From positions 1 to 8,102 of the forward strand of contig JAJRVB010000152.1 in NCBI GenBank assembly GCA_024277515.1: a DNA stretch of 8,102 bases. Direction: 5' to 3'. Both the position numbers and the translations under genes were made by a program. This DNA is from Nitrospirota bacterium (lineage in GTDB: Bacteria; Nitrospirota; Thermodesulfovibrionia; UBA6902). The notes beneath the pieces were generated by a model that searched no databases, had not been told where the DNA came from, and was given only the letters and a program-made list of their open reading frames with translations. This document shows, in pieces, positions 1 to 7,094 of the stretch (the stretch's first letter is position 1; every line of letters starts with the position of its first letter).

Positions 1-1
1 G

Positions 2-1783
2 AGCCAGAGGGAACTGCTTATAAAAGAACTTCTCGAAAAAGGGAGTCTCAATAACTGCGAAGTTGAGTTTATCAAAAAAAATGGAGATACATTTCAGGGT
101 CTCCTGAGCGCGGTGCTCGAATGTGACATAATATCAGGAATGATAATAGACATCAGTGACCGCAAGAAGATGGAGAACGAACTTGCAAAGTTCAGGTTTC
201 TCAGCGAGAATTCAAGTGACGCCCACTTTTTGCTTGGACGGGACGCAAAGTTTCTGTATGCGAATGAAGCCGCCTGTAAAATGTTCGGTTATTCAAAAAA
301 TGAATTCTTGACGTTAAGGGTCAAGGATGTTGATGTTCTTTACGATATTTCAAAGTATGGGGAGCTGTTTGATCTGATACAAAAGGAGAAAATACCTCCT
401 ATTGAAACCACAAACAGGAGAAAAGACGGGACACTGTTCCCGTCAGAGATTACCGTAACGGGTCATCAAATTGACGGCAAGCCATATATGTTTGCTGCAC
501 TCAGAGATATAACCGAACGCAGACGGCATGAAGATAAATTGAAGGCATCCCATGATGAGCTAGAAAAGCTTGTCAATGAAAGGACTGAGGAACTCGAAAA
601 GATTAATAAAGAACTGCGTGATAATTACGATAAGCTTCGCGCGTCACGGGATGCATTATATCAGAGTGAAAAGCGGTTCCGTCTGGCAGCAAAGGTTACA
701 TCAGATCTGATCTGGGAGGGTGATGTGAGGACAGACAGTCTTCACTGGTTCGGTGATATTGACGAAGTCCTTGGGTATGAGAGCGGTGAGTTCCCCCGAT
801 CAGTTTCGGGCTTTAACGCCTGTATCCATCCTGAAGACCGTGATGCCGTTAATGACGCCATAGATAAAGCGATTGAATCAGGGGAGGATTTCCATGCTGT
901 GTTTCGAATGAAATGCAGGGACGGCACATATCGATACTGGGAGGAGCGCGGCAGGCCGATTGAATTCGAGAAAGGCCTGGCAGTGAAATGGGTCGGATCG
1001 GTAACGGATATCACAGAGCACATAACGGCTGATGAGACTCTCAGGGAAAGTGAAAAAAGGTTCAGGTTGCTGGCTGAGGTTGCATTTGACGGGATCGCTG
1101 TGTCGGAGAATGGGGTGTTTAAGGACCTGAATAATGAGTTTGCTGAAATGTTCGGATATACTGCCTCAGAGCTGCTTGGAAAGGAGTCGGTGTTGCTTGT
1201 GGAGCCGGGCCGCCGCCAGGATGTTTATCAAAAAATGCTTGCAGGTTATGATACCATATATGAGACCATCGGCCTGAAAAAAAACGGAAAACTGTTTCCT
1301 ATTGAAGTCTCAGCCAAAAATTTTAATTATCAGGGACGTATCCTGCGGGTCTCGGCTGTCAGGGACATCACCAAACGCAAGAGGGCCGAGGAAATCCTTA
1401 AGCAGAGCAGGGAAAAATACAGGGACCTGTCTGAGCAATTCAATGTTCTCCTTGACGCAATCCCTGATAATTTGATACTTCTCTCTCCTGACCTGAAGAT
1501 ACTCTGGGCCAATAAGGCCTTTGCTTCCAGCGCGGGAAACAGGGAGTCGCATGTAAAAGGCAAACACTGCTACAGGTGCTGCTGCAGGATTTCATCTCCC
1601 TGCAAAAACTGCCCGGCCCTGAAGTGTTTCAAATCCGGAAAGGAAGAAATAACCCGGATTATGAGCAATCAGGGTCGGGTATTTGACAAGAGGGCATTTC
1701 CTGTCAAAGGCGAAGACGGCACTGTAATCAATGTGATAGAACTTTCGAGAGATGTTACTGCTCAGGTCCATATGGAAGAATAA
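2..1783 (+). CDS. Multi-PAS sensor protein, 5'-partial; sensory half of an apparently split histidine kinase
   Basis: The frame is open from the left edge, so the gene starts outside the window; the GTG at 113 lies inside a PAS domain and is not a convincing start. Counting from the codon at base 2 (593 residues), I see the end of one PAS domain (to about 55), a PAS at about 60-177 closing with the usual RDITERR, a charged coiled coil at about 177-222, a PAS_3-like fold at about 223-342 (HPEDRDAV), a PAS at about 350-462 and a last PAS at about 474-587. The last PAS holds a cysteine cluster: C523, C526-C528, C534, C537 and C542, including PCKNCP. No membrane segment is visible, so the visible part looks cytosolic. 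The protein ends in VHMEE at a TAA, with no kinase domain. The next codons continue in the same frame into a HisKA domain, so this is probably the sensor half of one kinase. PAS ligands cannot be read from sequence. Confidence 0.85.
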   Translation, partial: SQRELLIKELLEKGSLNNCEVEFIKKNGDTFQGLLSAVLECDIISGMIIDISDRKKMENELAKFRFLSENSSDAHFLLGRDAKFLYANEAACKMFGYSKNEFLTLRVKDVDVLYDISKYGELFDLIQKEKIPPIETTNRRKDGTLFPSEITVTGHQIDGKPYMFAALRDITERRRHEDKLKASHDELEKLVNERTEELEKINKELRDNYDKLRASRDALYQSEKRFRLAAKVTSDLIWEGDVRTDSLHWFGDIDEVLGYESGEFPRSVSGFNACIHPEDRDAVNDAIDKAIESGEDFHAVFRMKCRDGTYRYWEERGRPIEFEKGLAVKWVGSVTDITEHITADETLRESEKRFRLLAEVAFDGIAVSENGVFKDLNNEFAEMFGYTASELLGKESVLLVEPGRRQDVYQKMLAGYDTIYETIGLKKNGKLFPIEVSAKNFNYQGRILRVSAVRDITKRKRAEEILKQSREKYRDLSEQFNVLLDAIPDNLILLSPDLKILWANKAFASSAGNRESHVKGKHCYRCCCRISSPCKNCPALKCFKSGKEEITRIMSNQGRVFDKRAFPVKGEDGTVINVIELSRDVTAQVHMEE

Positions 1784-1804
1784 GCAAACCTTGTTCAGTC
1801 CCGG

Positions 1805-2572
1805 TTGATACAGGCCAATAAAATGACGTCCCTCGGGACTCTTGTTTCAGGGGTTGCTCATGAAATAAATAATCCCAACAGTTATATTATGAACAATGCA
1901 CAGGTCTTCAGCGAGGTCTGGAATGATGCGGTCAGGATCATGGACGATCACTACCTAAATAACAGGGACCTTTGTCTTGCCGGGGTCCCTTTTGAAGAAA
2001 TGCGCAAAATAGTCCCAAAACTGCTTTTCGGGATTAATGACGGGGCAGTAAGGATAAAAAAGATTGTGGACAACCTGAAAGACTTTTCCCGTCCTGAAAA
2101 ATCGCGTCTTGACGGGAAAGTCGACATCAACAGGGTGATCATGACATCCACCTCGATACTTGAAGCTCACATAAAAAAGCATACGAACCAGTATCTCCTG
2201 AAGTGCGCGGAATCCATCCCTTCTCCCAGAGGCAGCGCTCATCAGATAGAGCAGGTCGTTATTAATCTGATTATGAACGCGCTCCAGTCACTGCCCGAAA
2301 AAAAGGCGGGTGTGTTTGTATATTCAAGCCACAACAGGAAAACGAACACTGTTGATATCAGGGTCAGGGACGAGGGCATCGGTATACCCAAGGAAGTGCT
2401 TAACCGTGTAACAGAGCCTTTTTTTACCACACGACATGATATTGGAGGGACAGGGCTCGGCCTCTCAATTTCATATGCAATAGTTAAAGAACACGGGGGG
2501 ACACTCACAATAAAATCAAATGAAGGGAAGGGAACCACGGTTGTCATAAAACTCCCTCTGGATAAACAGTGA
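1805..2572 (+). CDS. Histidine kinase module (HisKA + HATPase_c), separated from the upstream PAS gene by one in-frame stop
   Basis: The 255-residue reading frame starts at a TTG (1805); ATG at 1823 is the other option, and neither has a good ribosome binding site. It contains a HisKA dimerisation helix with the H-box GVAHEINNP (phospho-acceptor H19), an N-box NLIMNAL (N154, N158), a G1 box RDEGIGIP (about 188-195), the F-box EPFFTT and a G2 box GGTGLGL (214-220): a complete catalytic core that should bind ATP and autophosphorylate. It has no sensory domain. The seven codons between the upstream TAA and the TTG also read as sensible protein (ANLVQSR), the normal linker before HisKA in fused PAS kinases. 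So it is either the C-terminal half of a broken kinase, a product made by reinitiation or readthrough, or part of an intact gene with a sequencing error. The likely phosphorelay partner is the NtrC-type regulator 10 bp downstream. Confidence 0.8.
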   Translation: MIQANKMTSLGTLVSGVAHEINNPNSYIMNNAQVFSEVWNDAVRIMDDHYLNNRDLCLAGVPFEEMRKIVPKLLFGINDGAVRIKKIVDNLKDFSRPEKSRLDGKVDINRVIMTSTSILEAHIKKHTNQYLLKCAESIPSPRGSAHQIEQVVINLIMNALQSLPEKKAGVFVYSSHNRKTNTVDIRVRDEGIGIPKEVLNRVTEPFFTTRHDIGGTGLGLSISYAIVKEHGGTLTIKSNEGKGTTVVIKLPLDKQ

Positions 2573-2576
2573 AGGA
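2572..2576 (+). promoter_or_regulatory. Ribosome binding site of the NtrC-type regulator
   Basis: AAGGA lies 6 bases before the ATG at 2583 and overlaps the TGA (2570-2572) of the kinase module. This fixes the start and suggests translational coupling in one operon. Confidence 0.7.
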
Positions 2577-2582
2577 AAGAGA

Positions 2583-4019
2583 ATGACGAATGAAAGTTTG
2601 CCGGTACTTATAGTTGACGACGAGGAGCAGATCCTGCTCAGCTACATGGCCATGATGCGTACGGCCGGGATTGAAAACGTCATGACCATGAACTACAGCA
2701 GAGATGTCATGCAGTTTCTTGATAAACAGGACGCGTCGGTCATTGTCCTGGACCTGAATATGCCATACATTTCAGGGATGGAGCTGCTTGAAAAAATAAG
2801 GCATGACTTCCCTGATCTTTCGGTCATTATTGTGACCGCAACAAATGAAATAGAGCAGGCGGTTGAGTGTATGAAGCAGGGGGCCTTTGATTACCTTGTA
2901 AAGCCGGTAGAGAAAAGCCGTCTTGTATCGAGCATAAAAAAGGCGGTCGAATTAAACGCCCTGCGGGGGGAGGTGTCATCCCTCAAGCAGCACGTACTCT
3001 CCCTGAGGCAGCACCTGCTTACGGACAAGCTCGAATATGAGTCCGCATTTGCCTCTATTTATACAAACAGCAAAAAGATGAGGTCGGTATTCCATTACGT
3101 TGAAACCATCGCCAGGTCCGGTACGCCGGTTTTTATTACAGGAGAGACCGGGGTCGGGAAAGAACTGATGGCGAGGGCGGTCCATGAGATAAGCGGAGTA
3201 CAGGGAGAATTCGTTGCCGTCAATGTTGCCGGGCTGGATGACAATATGTTTTCCGACACGCTTTTCGGACATCAGACGGGCGCTTACACCGGAGCTGATA
3301 AAGAACGTGACGGACTCATCGTCAAGGCTACACAGGGCACACTGCTTCTTGATGAAATCGGTGATTTGAATGAAATTTCCCAGATCAAGCTCCTCCGGCT
3401 GCTCGAGGAAGGCGTATATTACCCTCTTGGTTCGGACACGCTCCAGAAAAACAGCGCCAGGATAATCGCATCCACAAATCAGGACCTTCAGAACCTGATG
3501 GCCGAAGGAAAATTCCGGAAGGACCTCTATTACCGCCTGTGCGCCATTCATATCCATATCCCCCCGCTCCGTGAACGGACTGAAGACATCCCGGTCCTCC
3601 TGAGCAACTTCATCGAGGATACAGCAAGATCTCTTGACAGGAAAAAACCATCTCCTCCGCCTGAACTTGTCACCCTTCTGTCAAACTACACCTTTCCCGG
3701 TAATATCCGCGAGCTAAAGGCCATGGTGTTTGACGGCGTTGCACAGCACAGGTCAGGTGTGCTGTCGCTCGAAAGCTTCAGGAAATTTATTGCCGAAAAA
3801 GGCGGGTATGTGGAGACGGTCATATCCCCATCCAGTCAGTCCCCGGATTCAAAAATCGACTTCTCGGGCCGTTTCCCGACGCTCAAGGAAGTTGAGCAGT
3901 ATCTGATTACAGAGGCGCTTAAGCGCTCCGACGGCAACCAGGGAATAGCAGCCTCCCTCCTCGGTCTGACACGCCAGGCCCTCAACAAGCGGCTGAAACG
4001 GTCGGATAAAAAGTCCTGA
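2583..4019 (+). CDS. NtrC-family sigma-54-dependent response regulator
   Basis: This 478-residue protein has the standard three-part layout. The receiver (about 6-122) has acidic residues D12/D13, phospho-acceptor D57, T85 and K107. The AAA+ sigma-54 interaction domain (about 157-390) has Walker A GETGVGKE (187-194), the sigma-54 loop as GAYTGA (233-238), Walker B LLLDEIG (254-260), the FRKDLYYRL arginine segment (311-319) and sensor II PGNIREL (372-378). The C-terminal Fis-type helix-turn-helix (about 433-473) has GIAASLLGLTRQALNKRL. It should be a phosphorylation-controlled, ATP-driven activator of sigma-54 RNA polymerase. The Phe-to-Tyr change in the GAFTGA loop is a known conservative variant and should not abolish activity. 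The gene follows the kinase module by 10 bp, which supports pairing. I saw no convincing -24/-12 promoter in the window, so its targets may lie elsewhere. Confidence 0.95.
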   Translation: MTNESLPVLIVDDEEQILLSYMAMMRTAGIENVMTMNYSRDVMQFLDKQDASVIVLDLNMPYISGMELLEKIRHDFPDLSVIIVTATNEIEQAVECMKQGAFDYLVKPVEKSRLVSSIKKAVELNALRGEVSSLKQHVLSLRQHLLTDKLEYESAFASIYTNSKKMRSVFHYVETIARSGTPVFITGETGVGKELMARAVHEISGVQGEFVAVNVAGLDDNMFSDTLFGHQTGAYTGADKERDGLIVKATQGTLLLDEIGDLNEISQIKLLRLLEEGVYYPLGSDTLQKNSARIIASTNQDLQNLMAEGKFRKDLYYRLCAIHIHIPPLRERTEDIPVLLSNFIEDTARSLDRKKPSPPPELVTLLSNYTFPGNIRELKAMVFDGVAQHRSGVLSLESFRKFIAEKGGYVETVISPSSQSPDSKIDFSGRFPTLKEVEQYLITEALKRSDGNQGIAASLLGLTRQALNKRLKRSDKKS

Positions 4020-4334
4020 ATCCATCCTTCCGCCTGCGACATTATTCGCTTTTCTCTTAAATGCCCAAACAGGCATATATGTTGTTTTATCAATATCTTA
4101 TTGACTTTGCTGATGCGACATCTTTTAAATTGTCTCAACCTCCCTTGCCTGGCTTTATCGTTGCAATTCACCCAATCTACAAGAAATATAAGGATATTTT
4201 ATCAAATATTATCATTAGCATGTAATTTGCTATATACATTAAGCTTATGGACATTTCTATTATATGTCCCTTCAATTAAATACCTCCGATATCCATGTGT
4301 TGAATTGATTTATAAAGAGTGCGGGTAAAAAAGA
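4020..4334. other. AT-rich intergenic region between the two two-component modules
   Basis: No gene is seen in these 315 bases. Near the left end are two small hairpins: GCGA/TCGC at 4036-4049 followed by TTTTCTCTT, and ATGCC/GGCAT at 4061-4076. Either could be a weak transcription stop, but the stems are only 4-5 bp. The right two thirds is very AT-rich and carries candidate promoters. It separates the NtrC-type operon from the NarL-type module. An open frame at 4101-4328 is hydrophobic low-complexity sequence and is not considered real. Confidence 0.6.
4209..4236 (+). promoter_or_regulatory. Candidate promoter for the HisKA_3 kinase gene
   Basis: A -35-like TTATCA (4209-4214) is followed after 16 bases by the -10-like TATATA (4231-4236), preceded by an extended TGC (4228-4230). 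This would give a leader of about 90 bases before the kinase start. A second candidate is TTGACT (4101-4106), a 17-base spacer and TTTAAA (4124-4129). In such AT-rich DNA both could arise by chance. Confidence 0.25.
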
Positions 4335-5456
4335 GTGATTGATTTTTTTATCGATAATAAAAAGATGCTGAAGGGTCAGGATAATGACCGGCAGTTTATG
4401 AGCAACTGGACCAATATTCTAAATGTAGTCACAGACATGATAACGATCCATGACAACAATTACAACATAATATTCGCCAACTCTGTTGCTGTAAAAGAAC
4501 TCAAGGTTCCTTCTAACGGCAAAAAAAAATTAAAATGCTACAAGTATTATCATGGATTAAATCGTCCGCCAAAAAATTGTCCAAGCTGCCAAATGCTGAA
4601 ATCCGGAGAGCTCGCCTCAGAGGAACGCTTTGAAACTCACCTGAACCGGAACCTCGAAATACGGGCATTCCCGAGAACGAACAGGGAAAATGATATTATC
4701 GGGTCGATCCATATTGTGCGGGACATTACACAGAGAAAACAGAGAGAAGAGCAGATTGAGAATTCGAGGGAAAAACTCCAGAATCTGACCGCGCATCTGC
4801 AATACGTGAGAGAGGTTGAAAGAAAACGGATAGCCCGTGAAATTCATGATGAACTGGGACATGAACTTGCAATCCTCAATATGGAAGTATTAAAGCTTGA
4901 AAAAATCATTCCCCGGGGAGAGAAACAGTCCCTCGAAATGCTCGGTTCCGTATCGAACAGGATAGAGAGGGCTATCACCATGGTACAGAAGATCGTTTCT
5001 GAATTAAGACCGGCGCTCGTTGACAAGTTTGGACTCCGGGCGGCCATCGAGTGGCAGGCGGAAGAGTTTCAGACCCGGACAGGCATAAAGTGTAACGTAT
5101 CAGTCGAGTCGGAAATAACCAGCCTTGACAAGGACCGGGAGATATATATTTTCCGTATAGTTCAGGAGGTGTTTACAAATATAATGCGCCACGCTGATGC
5201 GTCAAGGGTGGGCGTTGTCATGAAAGAAGGCTCGGGCCGGCTGCGGATAGTCGTTGATGACAATGGCAAGGGGATCAGTGACTCACAGATCATGGACCCG
5301 AATTCCTTCGGGATTATCGGGATGAATGAACGTGCCTCGTTTCTGGGAGGCTCGTTATCCATTAACGGGAGACCTGATGCCGGTACTACAGTCAAACTGT
5401 ACATCCCTGTATTAATTGAGAGTCAGGAGTCTGACCGTCTCAAGTTAAAGAATTAG
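4335..5456 (+). CDS. Soluble PAS sensor histidine kinase, HisKA_3 (NarL/DegS) class
   Basis: This 373-residue protein has an N-terminal PAS domain (about 24-135, ending VRDITQRK), a HisKA_3 dimerisation domain with REIHDELGHELAIL (phospho-acceptor H171), and a HATPase_c domain: N-box around N282, G1 DDNGKG at 308-313, G2 FGIIGMNERA at 325-334. This kinase class pairs with LuxR/NarL-type regulators, and one follows directly after an 11-base gap with its ribosome binding site just past this gene's stop. No transmembrane segment is present, so it should sense something in the cytoplasm. The PAS domain has C68, C82 and C85 (NCPSC), resembling the cysteine cluster in the last PAS of the first sensor; a redox, metal or Fe-S role is possible but unproven. 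An in-frame TAA at 4326-4328 bounds the start; GTG 4335, ATG 4365 and ATG 4398 are all possible and none has a clear ribosome binding site. Confidence 0.93.
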   Translation: MIDFFIDNKKMLKGQDNDRQFMSNWTNILNVVTDMITIHDNNYNIIFANSVAVKELKVPSNGKKKLKCYKYYHGLNRPPKNCPSCQMLKSGELASEERFETHLNRNLEIRAFPRTNRENDIIGSIHIVRDITQRKQREEQIENSREKLQNLTAHLQYVREVERKRIAREIHDELGHELAILNMEVLKLEKIIPRGEKQSLEMLGSVSNRIERAITMVQKIVSELRPALVDKFGLRAAIEWQAEEFQTRTGIKCNVSVESEITSLDKDREIYIFRIVQEVFTNIMRHADASRVGVVMKEGSGRLRIVVDDNGKGISDSQIMDPNSFGIIGMNERASFLGGSLSINGRPDAGTTVKLYIPVLIESQESDRLKLKN

Positions 5457-5461
5457 AGGAG
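5457..5461 (+). promoter_or_regulatory. Ribosome binding site deciding the TTG start of the first LuxR-type regulator
   Basis: AGGAG starts directly after the kinase stop codon (TAG, 5454-5456) and lies 6 bases before the TTG at 5468. The predicted protein then begins MGTKILIADDHE, the normal N-terminus of a NarL-type receiver, so TTG is the real start. The arrangement implies co-transcription with the kinase. Confidence 0.8.
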
Positions 5462-5467
5462 ATATAA

Positions 5468-6115
5468 TTGGGCACAAAGATACTCATAGCGGATGATCAT
5501 GAAATATTTCGTAAAGGCGTGAAGCAGATTCTCACCGAAGATGGCGGGGCATTTCATGTTGACGAAGCAATCAACGGTCAGGAAGTTATAGATAAAATGT
5601 GGAAAAATGATTATGATGCCGTACTGCTGGATATCTCCATGCCGGGGAGAAACGGCCTTGATGTGCTGAAGGATATAAAAAATATAAAACCTGCTCTTCA
5701 CGTCCTGATGTTGAGCATGTATCCGGAAGAGCAGTTTGGAATGAGGTCTCTGAAGGCGAGCGCTGACGGATACCTGACCAAATCCACAAAGCCGGATGAA
5801 CTGGTCAGGGCGGTCAAGGTTATTATAAAGGGGAAGAAATATATCAGCTCATCCCTTGCCGGCCGGCTGGCGTGCTATGTAGAAAATGACAATCTGAAGG
5901 CCCCTCACGAGACGTTGTCGGACCGTGAATATGAAGTAATGTGTATGACCGCCTCAGGCAAATCCGCAAAACAGATTGCAGCGGAGCTCTCATTAAGTGA
6001 CAAAACGATCAGCACCTATCGCGCGCGTATCCTCCAGAAAATGAATATGAGCAATATCGCACAGCTTATCCAGTATGCCATCAGGCATGACCTCCTGAAT
6101 CAGCCTGACTCCTGA
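5468..6115 (+). CDS. NarL/FixJ-family response regulator, copy 1
   Basis: This 215-residue protein has a CheY-like receiver (about 3-122) with D9/D10, phospho-acceptor D55 in LLDISMPG, S83 and K105. The C-terminal LuxR/GerE helix-turn-helix (about 146-210) has ETLSDREYEVMCM and the recognition region SLSDKTISTYRARIL. It should be a DNA-binding regulator activated by the HisKA_3 kinase directly upstream, with which it forms an operon. It is closely related along its whole length (roughly two thirds identical by eye) to the next regulator. All catalytic receiver residues are kept in both, so neither looks like a decayed copy. The start is a TTG, supported by a strong ribosome binding site. It has no visible promoter of its own. 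Confidence 0.95.
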   Translation: MGTKILIADDHEIFRKGVKQILTEDGGAFHVDEAINGQEVIDKMWKNDYDAVLLDISMPGRNGLDVLKDIKNIKPALHVLMLSMYPEEQFGMRSLKASADGYLTKSTKPDELVRAVKVIIKGKKYISSSLAGRLACYVENDNLKAPHETLSDREYEVMCMTASGKSAKQIAAELSLSDKTISTYRARILQKMNMSNIAQLIQYAIRHDLLNQPDS

Positions 6116-6167
6116 AAAGCGCCTTATGACGCTGCGTTCCGCCCTGTAATTATTCGTGTAAGAAAAC

Positions 6168-6200
6168 CCCTACATGAAATACAAAAAAACCCTACATGAA
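6168..6200 (+). repeat. Two direct repeats CCCTACATGAA, 22 bp apart
   Basis: The 11-mer occurs at 6168-6178 and exactly again at 6190-6200. The repeat distance of 22 bp is about two helical turns, so two proteins bound here would sit on the same face of the DNA. The second copy begins the 31-bp box shared with the chain-length gene upstream region. These are candidate operator half-sites; the binding protein is unknown, with the flanking LuxR-type regulators as first candidates. Confidence 0.55.
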
Positions 6201-6220
6201 GTTCAGGCTCTTCTGATACC
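6190..6220 (+). promoter_or_regulatory. Shared 31-bp regulatory box, copy 1 (upstream of LuxR-type regulator 2)
   Basis: It matches the sequence at 7154-7184 at 24 of 31 positions without a gap; the five A residues before it also match. Its parts are CCCTACAT, then TCAGG, a variable 5-base middle, and CTGATACC. All but two of the mismatches fall in the middle, as expected for a protein contact site. A -10-like TATTAT begins 18 bases after its end, so the box covers the place of a -35 element, which is typical of an activator site. Confidence 0.5.
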
Positions 6221-6296
6221 GGAAATGTGAAGAACTGTATTATCATTTCAGTAATCATCATTTATTTCGGGGTAACCTTAACCAGGACGTGGGCGC

Positions 6297-6965
6297 ATGG
6301 AGAGAATACTAATAGCTGACGATCATGAAATATTCCGTAAGGGGATAAAACAGATCCTCAAGGAGCTGCCTGAGCACTATGTTATCGATGAGGCCGGTAA
6401 CGGACATGAGGTCATGGAAAAGATGTGGTCGGATGACTATAATGCCATTCTCCTTGATATCTCCATGCCCGGCAGAAACGGGCTTGATATTCTGAAACAG
6501 CTCAGAAATTTCAAGCCCAATCTCCAGGTTCTCATCTTCAGTATGTATCCTGAGGAGCAGTTTGCCGTCAGGGCGATGAAGGCAGGCGCTGCGGGATATC
6601 TCACGAAGGGGTGCAGACCTGATGAACTTGTGTCCGCTATCCAGACAATATTAAAGGGGAAAAAACATATCAGCGAGTCGGTTGCGGACAAGCTTGCTGT
6701 TTATGTTGAGTCAGAAGAAAGAAGGGCGCCTCATGAAACCCTCTCTTCACGTGAGTTTGAGGTAATGTGTATGACTGCTGAGGGCAAAGCGGTCAAGCAG
6801 ATTGCGGTCGAACTCTCATTAAGTGACAAAACTATCAGCACATACAGGTCCAGAATTCTTGATAAAATGAATATGAAAAATATCGCGCAACTCATTCAAT
6901 ATGCTGTACAAAATGACATTCTGGAGAATCTCGATGAGTCCGAATTTTATAATAATGGAACATAG
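6297..6965 (+). CDS. NarL/FixJ-family response regulator, copy 2
   Basis: This 222-residue paralogue of the preceding regulator has a receiver (about 2-121) with D8/D9, phospho-acceptor D54 in LLDISMPG, S82 and K104, and a LuxR/GerE helix-turn-helix (about 145-209) with ETLSSREFEVMCM and SLSDKTISTYRSRIL. The recognition helix is almost identical to copy 1, so both probably bind the same sites. Differences cluster in the receiver surface after beta-4 and in the C-terminal tail (longer here, ending EFYNNGT), which could change partner choice or dimerisation. The ATG at 6297 is preceded by AGGA at 6284-6287 with a rather long 9-base gap. Unlike copy 1 it has its own 181-bp upstream region with the shared box, so it may be under feedback or cross-control. 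No second kinase gene accompanies it; the HisKA_3 kinase may serve both. Confidence 0.95.
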   Translation: MERILIADDHEIFRKGIKQILKELPEHYVIDEAGNGHEVMEKMWSDDYNAILLDISMPGRNGLDILKQLRNFKPNLQVLIFSMYPEEQFAVRAMKAGAAGYLTKGCRPDELVSAIQTILKGKKHISESVADKLAVYVESEERRAPHETLSSREFEVMCMTAEGKAVKQIAVELSLSDKTISTYRSRILDKMNMKNIAQLIQYAVQNDILENLDESEFYNNGT

Positions 6966-6986
6966 ATGATTCAATATAAAAATATG

Positions 6987-7082
6987 GCCACAGATAAGCA
7001 CAGATAATCACTGATATAACGAAAATATATGAATTTCCTGTAACTGATTGAAAATAGTCGTTAATCTGTCTAAATCAGTGGC
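6987..7082. repeat. CACAGAT-type intergenic repeat with imperfect inverted ends
   Basis: The left end (6987-7005) and the reverse complement of the right end (7064-7082) agree at 14 of 19 positions, both beginning GCCAC and ending ACAGAT. The left end also contains three tandem 10-bp units of the form CACAGATAAG at 6989-7018, with the last degenerate. It could be a member of a dispersed intergenic repeat family or a long transcript-end hairpin for the regulator gene; the window alone cannot decide. Confidence 0.45.
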
Positions 7083-7094
7083 TGATTGCCGTTT

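Larger units (their letters stand above)
6116..6296. promoter_or_regulatory. Regulatory gap upstream of the second LuxR-type regulator
   Basis: These 181 bases separate the two paralogous regulators and contain two CCCTACATGAA repeats, the 31-bp shared box and a -10-like TATTAT (6238-6243) with no matching -35. No gene and no strong terminator is visible, so some readthrough from copy 1 remains possible. The layout implies that copy 2 has its own, probably activator-dependent, promoter. Confidence 0.5.

Noticed and set aside
113..115. GTG as the start of the multi-PAS protein
   Set aside because: The upstream codons to base 2 continue a normal PAS domain with no stop, so this GTG is an internal Val codon.
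2976..3557. 193-codon antisense open frame opposite the NtrC-type regulator
   Set aside because: It lies wholly inside a well-supported gene with clear motifs, has no recognisable domain, and is a by-product of that gene's codon use.
4036..4076. Strong rho-independent terminator after the NtrC-type gene
   Set aside because: Only 4-5 bp stems are present; one is followed by a broken T run, so it is mentioned only as a weak possibility.
4101..4328. 75-codon open frame in the gap before the HisKA_3 kinase
   Set aside because: It begins with TTG, has no ribosome binding site, and its hydrophobic low-complexity content is what AT-rich DNA gives by chance; it matches no family I know.
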